38,542 nt of DNA, from positions 1 to 38,542 of the forward strand of contig JADFKK010000034.1 of assembly GCA_022564995.1 (NCBI GenBank), given 5' to 3'. Position 1 is the stretch's first letter, and every line of letters begins with the position of its first letter. Shown in pieces: positions 16,551 to 25,243 of the stretch. Under the pieces are notes generated by a model. The model was given only the letters and a program-made list of their open reading frames with translations. It was not told the DNA's origin and made no database searches. Source of the DNA: Planctomycetota bacterium. Lineage in GTDB: Bacteria > Planctomycetota > Planctomycetia > Pirellulales > JADFKK01. The translations under genes were made by a program, and so were the position numbers.

Positions 16551-17963
16551 ATGAAGCTCTCTAGGATGGCGATAACTTTCGCCGCAGTCAGCATGTTTTG
16601 GACGTCGGCCGCTTGGGCTCAGAGCGACCTGCAACAGCCGGCTTCCGCGCAGTATGATTTGTACTACGCCGACGCGCAGGATGAGTCGCCTTCGCCCAGC
16701 GACGCGAAAAAAGAGGCAGCGCCCAGCGCCGATGCTGGCGGCGGCTGCTCCAGCGGATGCGGCCAGTGCGACCGTTGCCGCCGGCAATGGCTACCGACGA
16801 TTCCAGATTCCTGCTGCCCGCTTGACTGCCCCGACGAATGCACGTGGCGGCTGTTCGATTGCTGGAACAACAGCAACTGCTACGGCATCAGCGTGACCGG
16901 CTTTGCCGCGCAAAGCTTCACCTGGAATCCCGACAACCCGCCCGACAACTTCAACGGTCCGCAGACCTTCAACGATCGGTCGAACGAGTATCAGTTCAAC
17001 CAGCTTTACCTCTCGGCAGAGCGAGCCCTGCAAGACGATTGCTGCGATTGGCAAATCGGCGGCCGCATCGACCTGCTCTTGGGCACCGACCACCGTTTCA
17101 CCACGGCTGGCGGCCTGGAAGACACCTGGAACAGTCGCCGTTTTTATGGGTTGGCGATGCCGCAGGCCTACGCGGAAATCGGCTACAACGACTGGCGTGT
17201 TAAGTTGGGACATTTTTACACCATCATCGGTTACGAAGTCGTCCCGGCGGCCGAGAACTTCTTCCTGTCGCACGCTTATACCATGCAGTATGGCGAGCCG
17301 TTCACGCACACCGGTGCGTTGTTCACCTACAAATACAATTCCCAACTGCAACTGATCGGCGGTTTCGACCAGGGTTGGGATCTGTGGGAAGACGACAACA
17401 ACCGCATGTCGTTCCTCGGCGGTGCCAACTGGACGAGCCGCGACGAAAATACGACCGTGGCCGTGGCCGTGGCCTACGGCGACGAAAACTCGGCCGTCAA
17501 CGGCAACCCTCCCGACGAGCGGGGGGTGTACAGCTTTGTGCTCACGCACAAGCTGAACGATCGCTGGACCTACGTCTTCCAGAACGACGTCGGCCGGCAG
17601 CAGCGTGGCGTGGCCAACGGCAACAGAGCCGAATGGTACGGAATCAATCAGTACCTGTATTACGACATCAACTGTTGCTGGACCGCCGGTCTGCGGTTTG
17701 AGTGGTTTCGCGACGACGACGGCACGCGAGTCGCCGGGTTCGACGCCGCCAATACGAGCAGCGGTGGCGGTTTCGCGGGCGACTTCTACGAGATTACGCT
17801 CGGTGCGAACTACAAGCCGAACGCCAACGTGGTGTTCCGCCCCGAAGTTCGCTGGGACTGGTACAGCGGCCTCAACGGCATCGGTGGTGCCCTGAGTCCT
17901 TACGACGCCGGCACCGACCGCAGCCAGACCACCCTGGCGTTCGACGTAATCTGGTTGTTCTAA
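16551..17963 (+). CDS. OmpL-like beta-barrel outer membrane porin
   Basis: The 470-residue protein starts with a clear signal peptide cleaved after AWAQ (about residue 24) and ends in alternating hydrophobic residues with a terminal Phe (VIWLF), typical of outer membrane barrels. The body matches putative beta-barrel porin-2 (OmpL-like, PF07642 type): repeated aromatic amphipathic strands, a DWQIGGRIDLLLGTDHRF segment, YNDWRVKLGHFY, and many Asp/Asn-rich loops. Residues about 65-105 are unusually Cys-rich (GGCSSGCGQCDRCRR, then SCCPLDCPDECTW). This may form a disulfide or metal-binding plug or linker near the N-terminus. GGAG lies about 10 bases before the ATG. A strong terminator follows at 18019. 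Confidence 0.88.
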   Translation: MKLSRMAITFAAVSMFWTSAAWAQSDLQQPASAQYDLYYADAQDESPSPSDAKKEAAPSADAGGGCSSGCGQCDRCRRQWLPTIPDSCCPLDCPDECTWRLFDCWNNSNCYGISVTGFAAQSFTWNPDNPPDNFNGPQTFNDRSNEYQFNQLYLSAERALQDDCCDWQIGGRIDLLLGTDHRFTTAGGLEDTWNSRRFYGLAMPQAYAEIGYNDWRVKLGHFYTIIGYEVVPAAENFFLSHAYTMQYGEPFTHTGALFTYKYNSQLQLIGGFDQGWDLWEDDNNRMSFLGGANWTSRDENTTVAVAVAYGDENSAVNGNPPDERGVYSFVLTHKLNDRWTYVFQNDVGRQQRGVANGNRAEWYGINQYLYYDINCCWTAGLRFEWFRDDDGTRVAGFDAANTSSGGGFAGDFYEITLGANYKPNANVVFRPEVRWDWYSGLNGIGGALSPYDAGTDRSQTTLAFDVIWLF

Positions 17964-18018
17964 GCAGAGAGAATTCGCGGCGCCAGATCGTCGCAACAAT
18001 AAGGTCTGTTATCCAAGG

Positions 18019-18057
18019 CGTCGCCTGGGCTGTAAAAAGCCCTGGCGGCGTTTTTTT
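18019..18057 (+). terminator. Rho-independent terminator of the porin gene
   Basis: A 13-base-pair imperfect stem (18019-18031 with 18038-18050, AGCCC/GGGCT at the top and CGCC/GGCG below) has a short A-rich loop. Seven T residues (18051-18057) follow. Confidence 0.9.
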
Positions 18058-18668
18058 GTGCTTGCGGTGACCCGGGCCAATTCATCAGCCGCGGGGCGCT
18101 AGCTACTTTGGCCGCAGTCAGGGTGAGCCGCCGGGTGCTAGCCGCGGGTATGTTGCGGGAAAACGTGGCGTAGATTCACCGGCGGCTAGCGCCTTGCCGC
18201 TCAGAGTAAGTGCCGTTGGGCGCTGGCCCCCGGTTGTTACTGCAAAGTGTCGCATTTCTGTACGGCCCCTCGGCAGCCTTGCCCCCCCGGACGGACACGG
18301 CGTTTCGGGCGTCTAGTTTTCAAGCCGAACCGGCCAGAAACGCATGGGCCGGCAACTTCAACGGCCCCAACTTGGCCGCGCCGGGCGACGAGGCGGTTTC
18401 CACGTAATCCCCGTCCCGCCGCGCTCACCTGTACCTTTCGGGCCGACTTCGACTATAATCAGCGTGTCTGGCGACACGACCGATCGCAACCATCCGCTCA
18501 CTGCCTGCCTGAGCTTGTAACGTAGCGCCAACGCGAAACTCCGCCGGTTGAGGCTCCGCTGTGGCGACTAGCGAAATGGGGCTGCTTCGCAGCGGATCAT
18601 TCCGCAACGATCCCTCCATCGTTCCACTGTTTGAGCGCAACGTGCCCCTTTCAAGCGTGTTGGATTCC
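18058..18668. other. Gene-free region with GCTAGC-containing repeats
   Basis: No gene is supported. Between about 18090 and 18235 there are several short G+C-rich half-sites of the type GCCGCGGGGCGCTAGC, CCGGGTGCTAGCCGCGGG and CACCGGCGGCTAGCGCC, in both orientations. They resemble degenerate planctomycete intergenic repeats. The remainder up to the lipoprotein start shows nothing I recognise, including no clear ribosome site for 18669. Confidence 0.6.
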
Positions 18669-19760
18669 ATGAAACTGCGACGTGTTACCTACCCCCTCAT
18701 CGGCCTTTGCCTGTTGGCTTTGGGCGGCTGTGGACGTCAGGAGCCGATCGAGGAGTATACGGTGCCCAAGCAGAGCGTCGTCGACGAATTGACCGGGGCA
18801 CATTGGCCGATTCGTCGAACGCGCCGGCCGATGATGCGCAGTACGTCGACGACGACGTTCATGCTTGTTGCAGTAGTCCCCCACAAGACGAAGGTTTGGT
18901 ATTTCAAGTTGGCGATGGACATCAACTCGCTGCCTCCGATCGTCTCTCAACGCTCGGCGAGCGAAACAATGCAGTTCTTGAAATCGCTGGAGTTTCCTGA
19001 ATCCGACGACGAGCCACCAAAGTGGTCGATTCCGTCTCACTGGCGGCAGCGCGCCGGTCCGGGGCAGCGGTATAGGACCATCGTCACCGGCGCCGAACCG
19101 GGGTCGCCCGAGATTACCGTCACGACGCTGCCCATGCCCGCAGGCGATTTCGCCAGCTATCTCGAGGACAACGTCGATCGTTGGCGCGGAATGATGCAAG
19201 GCCGTCCCGATCAGGTTACCGTGGATCGGCGTTCGCTTCCGGTCGGCGGGGCGACCGCGACGTTGGTGACCCTGTTGAGTGCCGCACTCGTTGAGCAAGA
19301 CGCGTCGAAGGGCCCGAGCGATGCTGCCGCGGCGCCGACGCTGACGTATGACACGCCCGAGGGCTGGAAGCCGGGGCGCATGAACCGCTTTCGCAAAGCG
19401 GCCTTTGTCGTTGAAGACGGCGAGGAGCAGGTCGAGACGACGGTCATCCCGCTGCGCATCTCGTCGCTGCTGGATAACGTCAATCGCTGGCGCCGCGAGG
19501 TCGGCCTGAAAGATATTCAAACCGAACAATTACCGAAACACACGCAGCAGTTCACGGTCGACTCGATCGAAGGCCATTACGTTCAGTGCGTCGGAGCGAC
19601 AAGAACGGTGCTCGGCGTGCTCGTCGAGTATGGCGGCCAAATATGGTTTATCACGCTCAAGGGAGACAACGCCCTGGCCAAGCGAGAGCAGAAGCACTTC
19701 GAGGAGTTTGCCCGGTCGATCAAATTCCAAGATCCAAATGGAGCGGGCGATGGCAAGTAG
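18669..19760 (+). CDS. Lipoprotein preceding the cytochrome c assembly gene
   Basis: The 363-residue protein is called from the Met that opens a lipoprotein signal, MKLRRVTYPLIGLCLLALGGC, giving lipidation at Cys21. A start 36 codons earlier would bury this signal and is rejected. The mature part has no family I can name. It contains repeated segments around W.IP..W and TYDTPEGWKPGRMNRFRKAAF, which look like two copies of a domain that reports on a membrane-proximal complex. The gene overlaps the following ResB-CcsA gene by 11 bases, so they are translationally coupled. A role in cytochrome c maturation or its regulation is inferred from that coupling only. Confidence 0.75.
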   Translation: MKLRRVTYPLIGLCLLALGGCGRQEPIEEYTVPKQSVVDELTGAHWPIRRTRRPMMRSTSTTTFMLVAVVPHKTKVWYFKLAMDINSLPPIVSQRSASETMQFLKSLEFPESDDEPPKWSIPSHWRQRAGPGQRYRTIVTGAEPGSPEITVTTLPMPAGDFASYLEDNVDRWRGMMQGRPDQVTVDRRSLPVGGATATLVTLLSAALVEQDASKGPSDAAAAPTLTYDTPEGWKPGRMNRFRKAAFVVEDGEEQVETTVIPLRISSLLDNVNRWRREVGLKDIQTEQLPKHTQQFTVDSIEGHYVQCVGATRTVLGVLVEYGGQIWFITLKGDNALAKREQKHFEEFARSIKFQDPNGAGDGK

Positions 19761-22700
19761 CACGCGAGATGACAAGACGTTTGAAGTCGAGCAGCCGGCC
19801 GCCAACACGGGTTGGTTCGTCGATGCCGTTTTACAAACGCTCGCCGCTCTGGCGTCGTTGAAGCTCACGGTCTTTCTGTTTTCTTTGTCGCTGTTTCTCG
19901 TGTTTACGGGCACGCTGGCACAGCAGTACCAGGATATCTGGGGAGTGGTGAATGGATATTTTCGGGCCACGGTCGCCTGGATCGATTTTCGGGTCTTTTC
20001 GATCTTCTTTGGTGGCGGCTGGCCGAAGGAAGGACTGAGATTTCCGTTTCCGGGCGGGATTACCATTGGCGTGGCACTGTTCATCAATCTCATGACCGCT
20101 CATTTGGTGCGGTTTCGGCTGCAGGCTCGCGGCTTGCGGCTGGTCGTCGGGCTGGCCGTCGTCTTGTTGGGCGCGGCGATAACAGCGCTGGTCGTGTCAA
20201 CCGGATCGCTCGATCAAGTGGTCTCGCTCAACGATTCCGTCATCGCCAAAACCGGCGCGACACTCAAATGGCAGGCGCTATGGATTGCGGTCAAGATCGG
20301 ACTCTTTCTCGCGACACTGGCTTCGGCGGGAATTGCAGCCTATTTGTTTTCAGCGCGGCGGCAGCATCACCGTCGCGCCGAGATGTGGATTGCCGCCGGC
20401 GTCACGCTGATTTTAGCGCCGCTGTTGGTGTGGATCATGTGGCGAGGTAACGAATATGTATTGGGCGACTCATCAATGCGCATCCTCTGGCAGCTTCTGC
20501 AGGGCCAATTCGCGGCGCTGGTGTTGTTGGCCGGATGCGTGTTGGCTTTTAAGCGTCGCGCCGGGATCGTGCTGATTCACGCCGGCGTTGCCCTGGTGAT
20601 GGTTAACGAGTTCGTCGTCTACACCATGCACACCGAAGCGATGATGACCTTGTACGAGGGGCAAGCGGTCAACTACGTTCAAGACATACGCTCGTTCGAG
20701 TTGGCGGTGATCGACCCTTCCGATGATAAAGAAGATCGTGTGGTCGTCGTGCCGGGATCGCGACTGGTCGTCGGCGAGACCATCACGGACGACAAACTGC
20801 CTTTCGACATCAAGGTCATTGAATTCTTCAAGAACTCCCGCGTGCGCCGCCCTGCCCCTGCCGACCCCCGTCTCGCAAACGCTGGCAGGAATCAGTTTCA
20901 GATCGCCGAGTCTCTACGAACCTCGACAGGAATCGACAGCAGCGGCACAGTCGATCAGCCGTCTGCCTATGTCCAACTGCTGAGAAAAGGATCGAAGGAA
21001 GAATCGGAAGAGGAGCCGGAAGAGGAATCGTTTCTTGATCAACTCCAGCGGATTGCCCGCGGCGTGTTCGGAACGCAGTCCGACGACGATTCGGACGGAC
21101 GCGAGGACGACGATCTTGGGATTTTTCTGGTGATGATCGCCTTGCCGCACGACGAAATCTCCGTCGATGGAAAAAAATACCAGATCGATTTGCGATTCAA
21201 GCGAATCTACAAGACCTACTCCATCGCCTTGAAGGACGTCAGGCAGGACAATTACGTCGGCACGTCGATGGCCCAAAACTACTCATCCGACATCCGCCTG
21301 GTCGATCCCACGCGGGGCGTCGACGAGGAAGTTCATATCTGGATGAACAACCCGCTACGATTCGCGGGCGAGACGTTCTACCAGGCGAATTTTGACGTCG
21401 ACCGGGGGCAAGGCGAGTTGACCCAGTTTCAAGTCGTCTCCAACGCCGGCTGGATGATTCCCTACGTGGCCTGCATGATCGTCGGCACCGGGTTGTTAGC
21501 GCAGTTCATGGTCGTGCTGCTGCGTTTTCTGAATCGCCGCGAGCAGGAAGAACGCGCGCTGATCGAGGCCCAGCTTGCCGAGGCCCAGCCGGTTTGGAGG
21601 CGCTTGCTCGATCGCTGGTTCCCGTGGGGACTCGCCTTGTTGGCAGCGGGCACATTCGCGCTGTTGGCCATCCCGCCGCGCGCCTCGTCCGACCGCATGA
21701 ACATTCACGAATTCGGAAAACTGCCGGTGATGTACGAGGGGCGCATGAAACCGCTCGATACGCTGGCGCGCAACAGCATGTTGATCATTTCCGGCAAACA
21801 AACTTTCGTCGATGAGAAGGGTAAGAAACAGCCGGCGATACGCTGGCTGTTGGACGTGGTTACCGATTCTCCGCAGGTTGAGAAACATAAGGTTTTTAAG
21901 GTCGAAAACCTAGAAGTGCAAAAACTGCTGAACGTGAAGCCGCGCAGCGGTTTCCGGTACTCCTTCGACGAGATTCGCGAACAACTCGGCGCACTTGAGA
22001 AAAAGGCCGCGGACGCCCACCAAAAAGACGGGGACCAGCGCACCGCGTTCGATCGAAAGGCGATGGCTACGGCCCGCCGCGTGAGGTTGTACGTGACCCT
22101 ACAGCAATCAATGGGGCTGCCGCGCGCCGATGCCAGTATCGAGGAGGAATACAGGGCGATCACCGGCATTTTGCGCCGGCCGAAGCTGCCGACCGCTCCA
22201 CGAAGCCTGCCGCCAACAACGGATGGCGGGCAGTGGCGGATCATCAATACGGTCGGCACGCGAGACTGGATCAAGTATCGAGCCGCATCGCGCGACACCA
22301 CGAGCGTTCGAGCCTTCTTGGTTTCTTTCACAATGGACGCTGGGAAATTCCTGGAGGCCGAGAGAGGCAAGCCATTGACGACGAAAGAACGCATGGCGCT
22401 CTTGCAAAACTTGAGTGATTCCGTCAGTCTGGCTCTTGCCATTCCCGAAGAAGACACGCCGGCTGGGACACAAGGTCCGGCGTTCGCCCAACTCGACGAT
22501 CCCGTTGATCCTCTTGCCAGTACGATGACTTCGATTTACGACGCCTATCGCGACGGCGAGACCGATGCGTTCAACGACAAAGTGGCACAGTATCACGCTC
22601 TGGTCGCCAGCGACTCCCATTTTTCAGACGTCATTGCTTCATCACCAATCGACAAAGCATTCGGCTCAAGAACCCGGTTCGAGACCGCCTTCAATCACGC

Positions 22701-23664
22701 CGCTCCGTTCTTTTACTCATCGGCGTTTTACTTATTCGCCTTTGCGTTGGCGGCCATCGGATGGCTTGGCTGGACGAAGCCGCTCAATGCTGCCTCGGTG
22801 GGGCTGATCTTGGTCGCCATGGTGATTCACACCTTGGCGCTGGCCGGGCGAATGTACATTTCCGGTCGACCGCCCGTCACCAACCTCTACTCCTCGGCCG
22901 TATTTATCGGTTGGGCAGCGGTTGTGTTCGGGCTGGCGTTTGAAATGATCTACAAGAACGGCGTCGGTAACGTGCTCTCGGGGGCCGTCGGATTTGCCAC
23001 GCTATTGATCGCCCACTTTCTCTCCGGCGATGGCGACACGCTCAAGGAATTGGTCGCCGTTCTCGACACGCAATTCTGGCTGGCCACGCACGTCGTCACC
23101 ATTACGCTCGGCTATACGACGGCGATCGTCGCGGGCTTTCTCGGTGTCGTTTTTATCGTTCGTGGAATCGTCACGGCGTCGCTCACCAAGGAAGTCGAGC
23201 GGGATCTTACCCGCATGATCTACGGCACCTTGTGCTTTTCCATTTTGTTCAGCTTCATCGGCACCGTGCTCGGTGGGCTGTGGGCCGATGATTCCTGGGG
23301 AAGGTTCTGGGGATGGGATCCCAAGGAAAACGGCGCGCTGATGATCGTCATTTGGAATGCGCTAGTCTTGCATGCCCGCTGGGGAGGAATGGTCCGCAGC
23401 CGCGGCCTCGCGGTGTTGTCGGTAGTTGGAATTACCATGACGGCCTGGTCGTGGTTCGGCACCAACGCGATGGGCGTCGGGCTGCACTCGTATGGATTCA
23501 ACGAGGGCGTCTGGACCTGGTTCATGCTCCTGGGCGTCATGGTGCCCGCAATGTTCGTTCTGGCCGGTTGCTGCATGCCGAAACGATTGTGGATCAGCTT
23601 CGTCCAGCAGCAAAGGCTCAAAGATGCAATCGCCTACCAACGTCACAAGGGGAATAAGTCGTAG
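19750..23664 (+). CDS. ccsBA: ResB-CcsA fusion, system II cytochrome c assembly protein
   Basis: The 1304-residue polytopic protein fuses an N-terminal ResB/CcsB-like half (several membrane segments plus a large periplasmic domain with the MNNPLRFAGETFYQA block) to a C-terminal CcsA. The CcsA half carries the tryptophan-rich haem-handling motif WADDSWGRFWGWDPKE (1178-1193), flanked by His1114 (WLATHVV) and His1246 (GLHSYGFNEG), the expected external haem ligands. A middle segment (about 655-985), including GRMKPLDTLARNSML, resembles the long linker seen in some fused homologues. The chosen ATG has GGAG six bases upstream and lies inside the end of the lipoprotein gene. It attaches haem to exported CxxCH proteins, several of which are encoded upstream. 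It is longer than the roughly 900-1100 residues I expect for fused versions. Confidence 0.9.
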   Translation: MASSTRDDKTFEVEQPAANTGWFVDAVLQTLAALASLKLTVFLFSLSLFLVFTGTLAQQYQDIWGVVNGYFRATVAWIDFRVFSIFFGGGWPKEGLRFPFPGGITIGVALFINLMTAHLVRFRLQARGLRLVVGLAVVLLGAAITALVVSTGSLDQVVSLNDSVIAKTGATLKWQALWIAVKIGLFLATLASAGIAAYLFSARRQHHRRAEMWIAAGVTLILAPLLVWIMWRGNEYVLGDSSMRILWQLLQGQFAALVLLAGCVLAFKRRAGIVLIHAGVALVMVNEFVVYTMHTEAMMTLYEGQAVNYVQDIRSFELAVIDPSDDKEDRVVVVPGSRLVVGETITDDKLPFDIKVIEFFKNSRVRRPAPADPRLANAGRNQFQIAESLRTSTGIDSSGTVDQPSAYVQLLRKGSKEESEEEPEEESFLDQLQRIARGVFGTQSDDDSDGREDDDLGIFLVMIALPHDEISVDGKKYQIDLRFKRIYKTYSIALKDVRQDNYVGTSMAQNYSSDIRLVDPTRGVDEEVHIWMNNPLRFAGETFYQANFDVDRGQGELTQFQVVSNAGWMIPYVACMIVGTGLLAQFMVVLLRFLNRREQEERALIEAQLAEAQPVWRRLLDRWFPWGLALLAAGTFALLAIPPRASSDRMNIHEFGKLPVMYEGRMKPLDTLARNSMLIISGKQTFVDEKGKKQPAIRWLLDVVTDSPQVEKHKVFKVENLEVQKLLNVKPRSGFRYSFDEIREQLGALEKKAADAHQKDGDQRTAFDRKAMATARRVRLYVTLQQSMGLPRADASIEEEYRAITGILRRPKLPTAPRSLPPTTDGGQWRIINTVGTRDWIKYRAASRDTTSVRAFLVSFTMDAGKFLEAERGKPLTTKERMALLQNLSDSVSLALAIPEEDTPAGTQGPAFAQLDDPVDPLASTMTSIYDAYRDGETDAFNDKVAQYHALVASDSHFSDVIASSPIDKAFGSRTRFETAFNHAAPFFYSSAFYLFAFALAAIGWLGWTKPLNAASVGLILVAMVIHTLALAGRMYISGRPPVTNLYSSAVFIGWAAVVFGLAFEMIYKNGVGNVLSGAVGFATLLIAHFLSGDGDTLKELVAVLDTQFWLATHVVTITLGYTTAIVAGFLGVVFIVRGIVTASLTKEVERDLTRMIYGTLCFSILFSFIGTVLGGLWADDSWGRFWGWDPKENGALMIVIWNALVLHARWGGMVRSRGLAVLSVVGITMTAWSWFGTNAMGVGLHSYGFNEGVWTWFMLLGVMVPAMFVLAGCCMPKRLWISFVQQQRLKDAIAYQRHKGNKS

Positions 23665-24076
23665 GGTGGACAATGCCCAGCGATTTCGCTAGCGACTTAG
23701 TTGGACATCGCCACTTTGCGACGTGATAGCATGGCTAAGGCCTGAATGTACTTTCAGTTATGACGAACCGGGATGAATGGCTTGCCTTCCCTCCACTCGT
23801 CCTTTGCGAACTCCGCGACCTTCTGTTCAAACACTGACGTTCACCCGATCTTCAACGAAAGGACCGTCGCCTCAAACAGAAGGGATTGAACAGAAGATCA
23901 CGAAGGTCGCAAAGGAGTGGAAGGGCTCGGCTTGTGTCATGGTCTTGTATTCGTGGGACTGGAATCGCGAGGAAATGCTTCTGTTCATGCTCTTTTGGAC
24001 TCAAAGTGGCGCTGTCCAATTAGGAGTCGTCGGAGAACAACTTGCCGGATCGGGTGTCTGGTGGGCGATGCCCTCC
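23665..24076. other. Intergenic inverted-repeat element
   Basis: No gene is supported. The stretch is bounded by inverted arms TTAGTTGGACATCGCCACTT (from 23697) and AAAGTGGCGCTGTCCAATTA (ending about 24022), the same arms as the element at 4563-4820. Inside, CTCCACTCGTCCTTTGCGAA (from 23795) and GGTCGCAAAGGAGTGGAAGG (ending about 23924) form a second inverted pair. This looks like a non-autonomous mobile element, copy 2. Confidence 0.65.
23697..24024. repeat. TTGGACAGCGCCACTTTG inverted-repeat element, copy 2
   Basis: Terminal inverted repeats of about 22 bases (23697-23720 with 24001-24024) enclose about 280 bases. The arms are shared with the palindrome at 4563-4820, but the interior is different. 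Confidence 0.7.
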
Positions 24077-25048
24077 CTACGATGATCGCAGCGCCTGCGG
24101 ATTCACCACATTCTTTGGCACCCGGCCGGACAGGCGAAGGGCGACGGCGCGGGCGGTTTGGGTGCGCAAGGTGGTAAGGGACTGGGTGGAGAGAAACGCC
24201 GCGTGCGGGGTGACGATGACGCGTGGGTCGTTGAAGGGCGCACAGTGCATGTCGGGCGGTTCGGGGTCTTGGACGTCGAGGGCGGCGCCGGCGAGGCGAT
24301 GCTCCGACAGGGCGGCGGTCAGGGCGGCGTGATCGAGCAGGCCGCCGCGGGCCGTGTTGATGAGATATGCGGTTGGCTTCATCAGGGCCAGTTCTCCGGC
24401 GCCGATCAGGTGCCGGGTTTCAGCGGTCAGCGGCACGTGCAGCGAGACGAAGTCGCTACGGGTGAGCAGTTCGTCGAGGGCGGCCCAGCGGACGCCGGCG
24501 GGAAGCGTTTCGGGCTTCCTGCGACCGGTCGCCAGCACGTTCAAGCCCAGCGCGGTCGCCTTCTTCGCCAGTCGGCGCCCCGTGTTTCCCAGCCCCACGA
24601 TGCCCAGCGTTTGGCCTTCCAGCCGCTGCATCGGCGCGGCGGCCGACAGATCGTATCGGCCGCTCTTGGTCTCGTGATGAAAATACGCGACCCGGCGGGC
24701 AAGCGCCAGCAGCAACGCCAGCGCGTGCTCCGCCACTTCGGCCGTGCAATAGTTCGGCACATTCGTAACGGGGATGCCCCGGCTGGTGCAATAATCGACG
24801 TCGATGTTATCCAGCCCGATGCCGAAACGGGCTACGATCTGGCAGCGGGGCGCAGCCGCCACGACCGACTCCGGCACAGCCGCCCAGCAGGTCATGATGG
24901 CATCGCAATCGACGGCTAGACGGGCGAGCGACTCGGGATCGTACGCCGGCGCGACGATCACTTCCGCGTCGACCTCTCGCAAGATGTCGCGCTCGATATC
25001 AACATCGCCCCAGCGACAATCGGTATGTAAGACTTTGAACTTAGGCAT
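24077..25048 (-). CDS. D-2-hydroxyacid dehydrogenase, C-terminal-binding-protein-like
   Basis: The 323-residue protein is an NAD-dependent D-isomer-specific 2-hydroxyacid dehydrogenase. It has the FGIGLDNIDVDYCTSRGI and TAEVAEHALALLLALAR segments, a Rossmann motif GLGNTG (152-157), catalytic Arg234 (NTARGGLLD), Glu263 (DPEP) and His282 (TPHAAF). The N-terminus TDCRWGDVDIER resembles the CtBP-like subgroup. The substrate cannot be told from sequence. I chose the Met of MPKFKV at 25048. An open frame extends 38 codons further, but that extension is encoded by an intergenic palindrome (25088-25141) and has no homology pattern. It is divergent from the aminopeptidase gene. Confidence 0.88.
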   Translation of the reverse strand: MPKFKVLHTDCRWGDVDIERDILREVDAEVIVAPAYDPESLARLAVDCDAIMTCWAAVPESVVAAAPRCQIVARFGIGLDNIDVDYCTSRGIPVTNVPNYCTAEVAEHALALLLALARRVAYFHHETKSGRYDLSAAAPMQRLEGQTLGIVGLGNTGRRLAKKATALGLNVLATGRRKPETLPAGVRWAALDELLTRSDFVSLHVPLTAETRHLIGAGELALMKPTAYLINTARGGLLDHAALTAALSEHRLAGAALDVQDPEPPDMHCAPFNDPRVIVTPHAAFLSTQSLTTLRTQTARAVALRLSGRVPKNVVNPQALRSS

Positions 25049-25087
25049 GGCAAAGTAGGTTCCGCCTGCCGGGCGGGGCCTTGCAAG

Positions 25088-25141
25088 AATGTGGCACCGG
25101 CGTCCCGCCGGTGGATCACAGGCGAGACGCCTGTGCCACGA
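25088..25141. repeat. GTGGCACCGGCG palindromic repeat
   Basis: GTGGCACCGGCG near 25091 is inverted against CGCCTGTGCCAC near 25140. Between them sit two small hairpins, CCGGCGTCCCGCCGG and CAGGCGAGACGCCTG. It lies in the divergent gap between the dehydrogenase and the aminopeptidase. Confidence 0.8.
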
Positions 25142-25243
25142 GTAGATCCTGATTGTTCGCACCGTGCGAATATCATATCATGGCCGCTTTGAACTGAAAA
25201 CAATCACACACTGGGGCGCGACGGGCGGTCGCGGCTTGATGGG

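Noticed and set aside
16791..17999. 402-codon minus-strand frame opposite the porin
   Set aside because: Val/Arg/Gly-rich shadow with no domain pattern. The porin strand has a signal peptide, barrel features and a terminator.
25049..25162. 38-codon N-terminal extension of the hydroxyacid dehydrogenase
   Set aside because: It is encoded by an intergenic palindrome, has no family similarity, and the start at 25048 gives the normal length.
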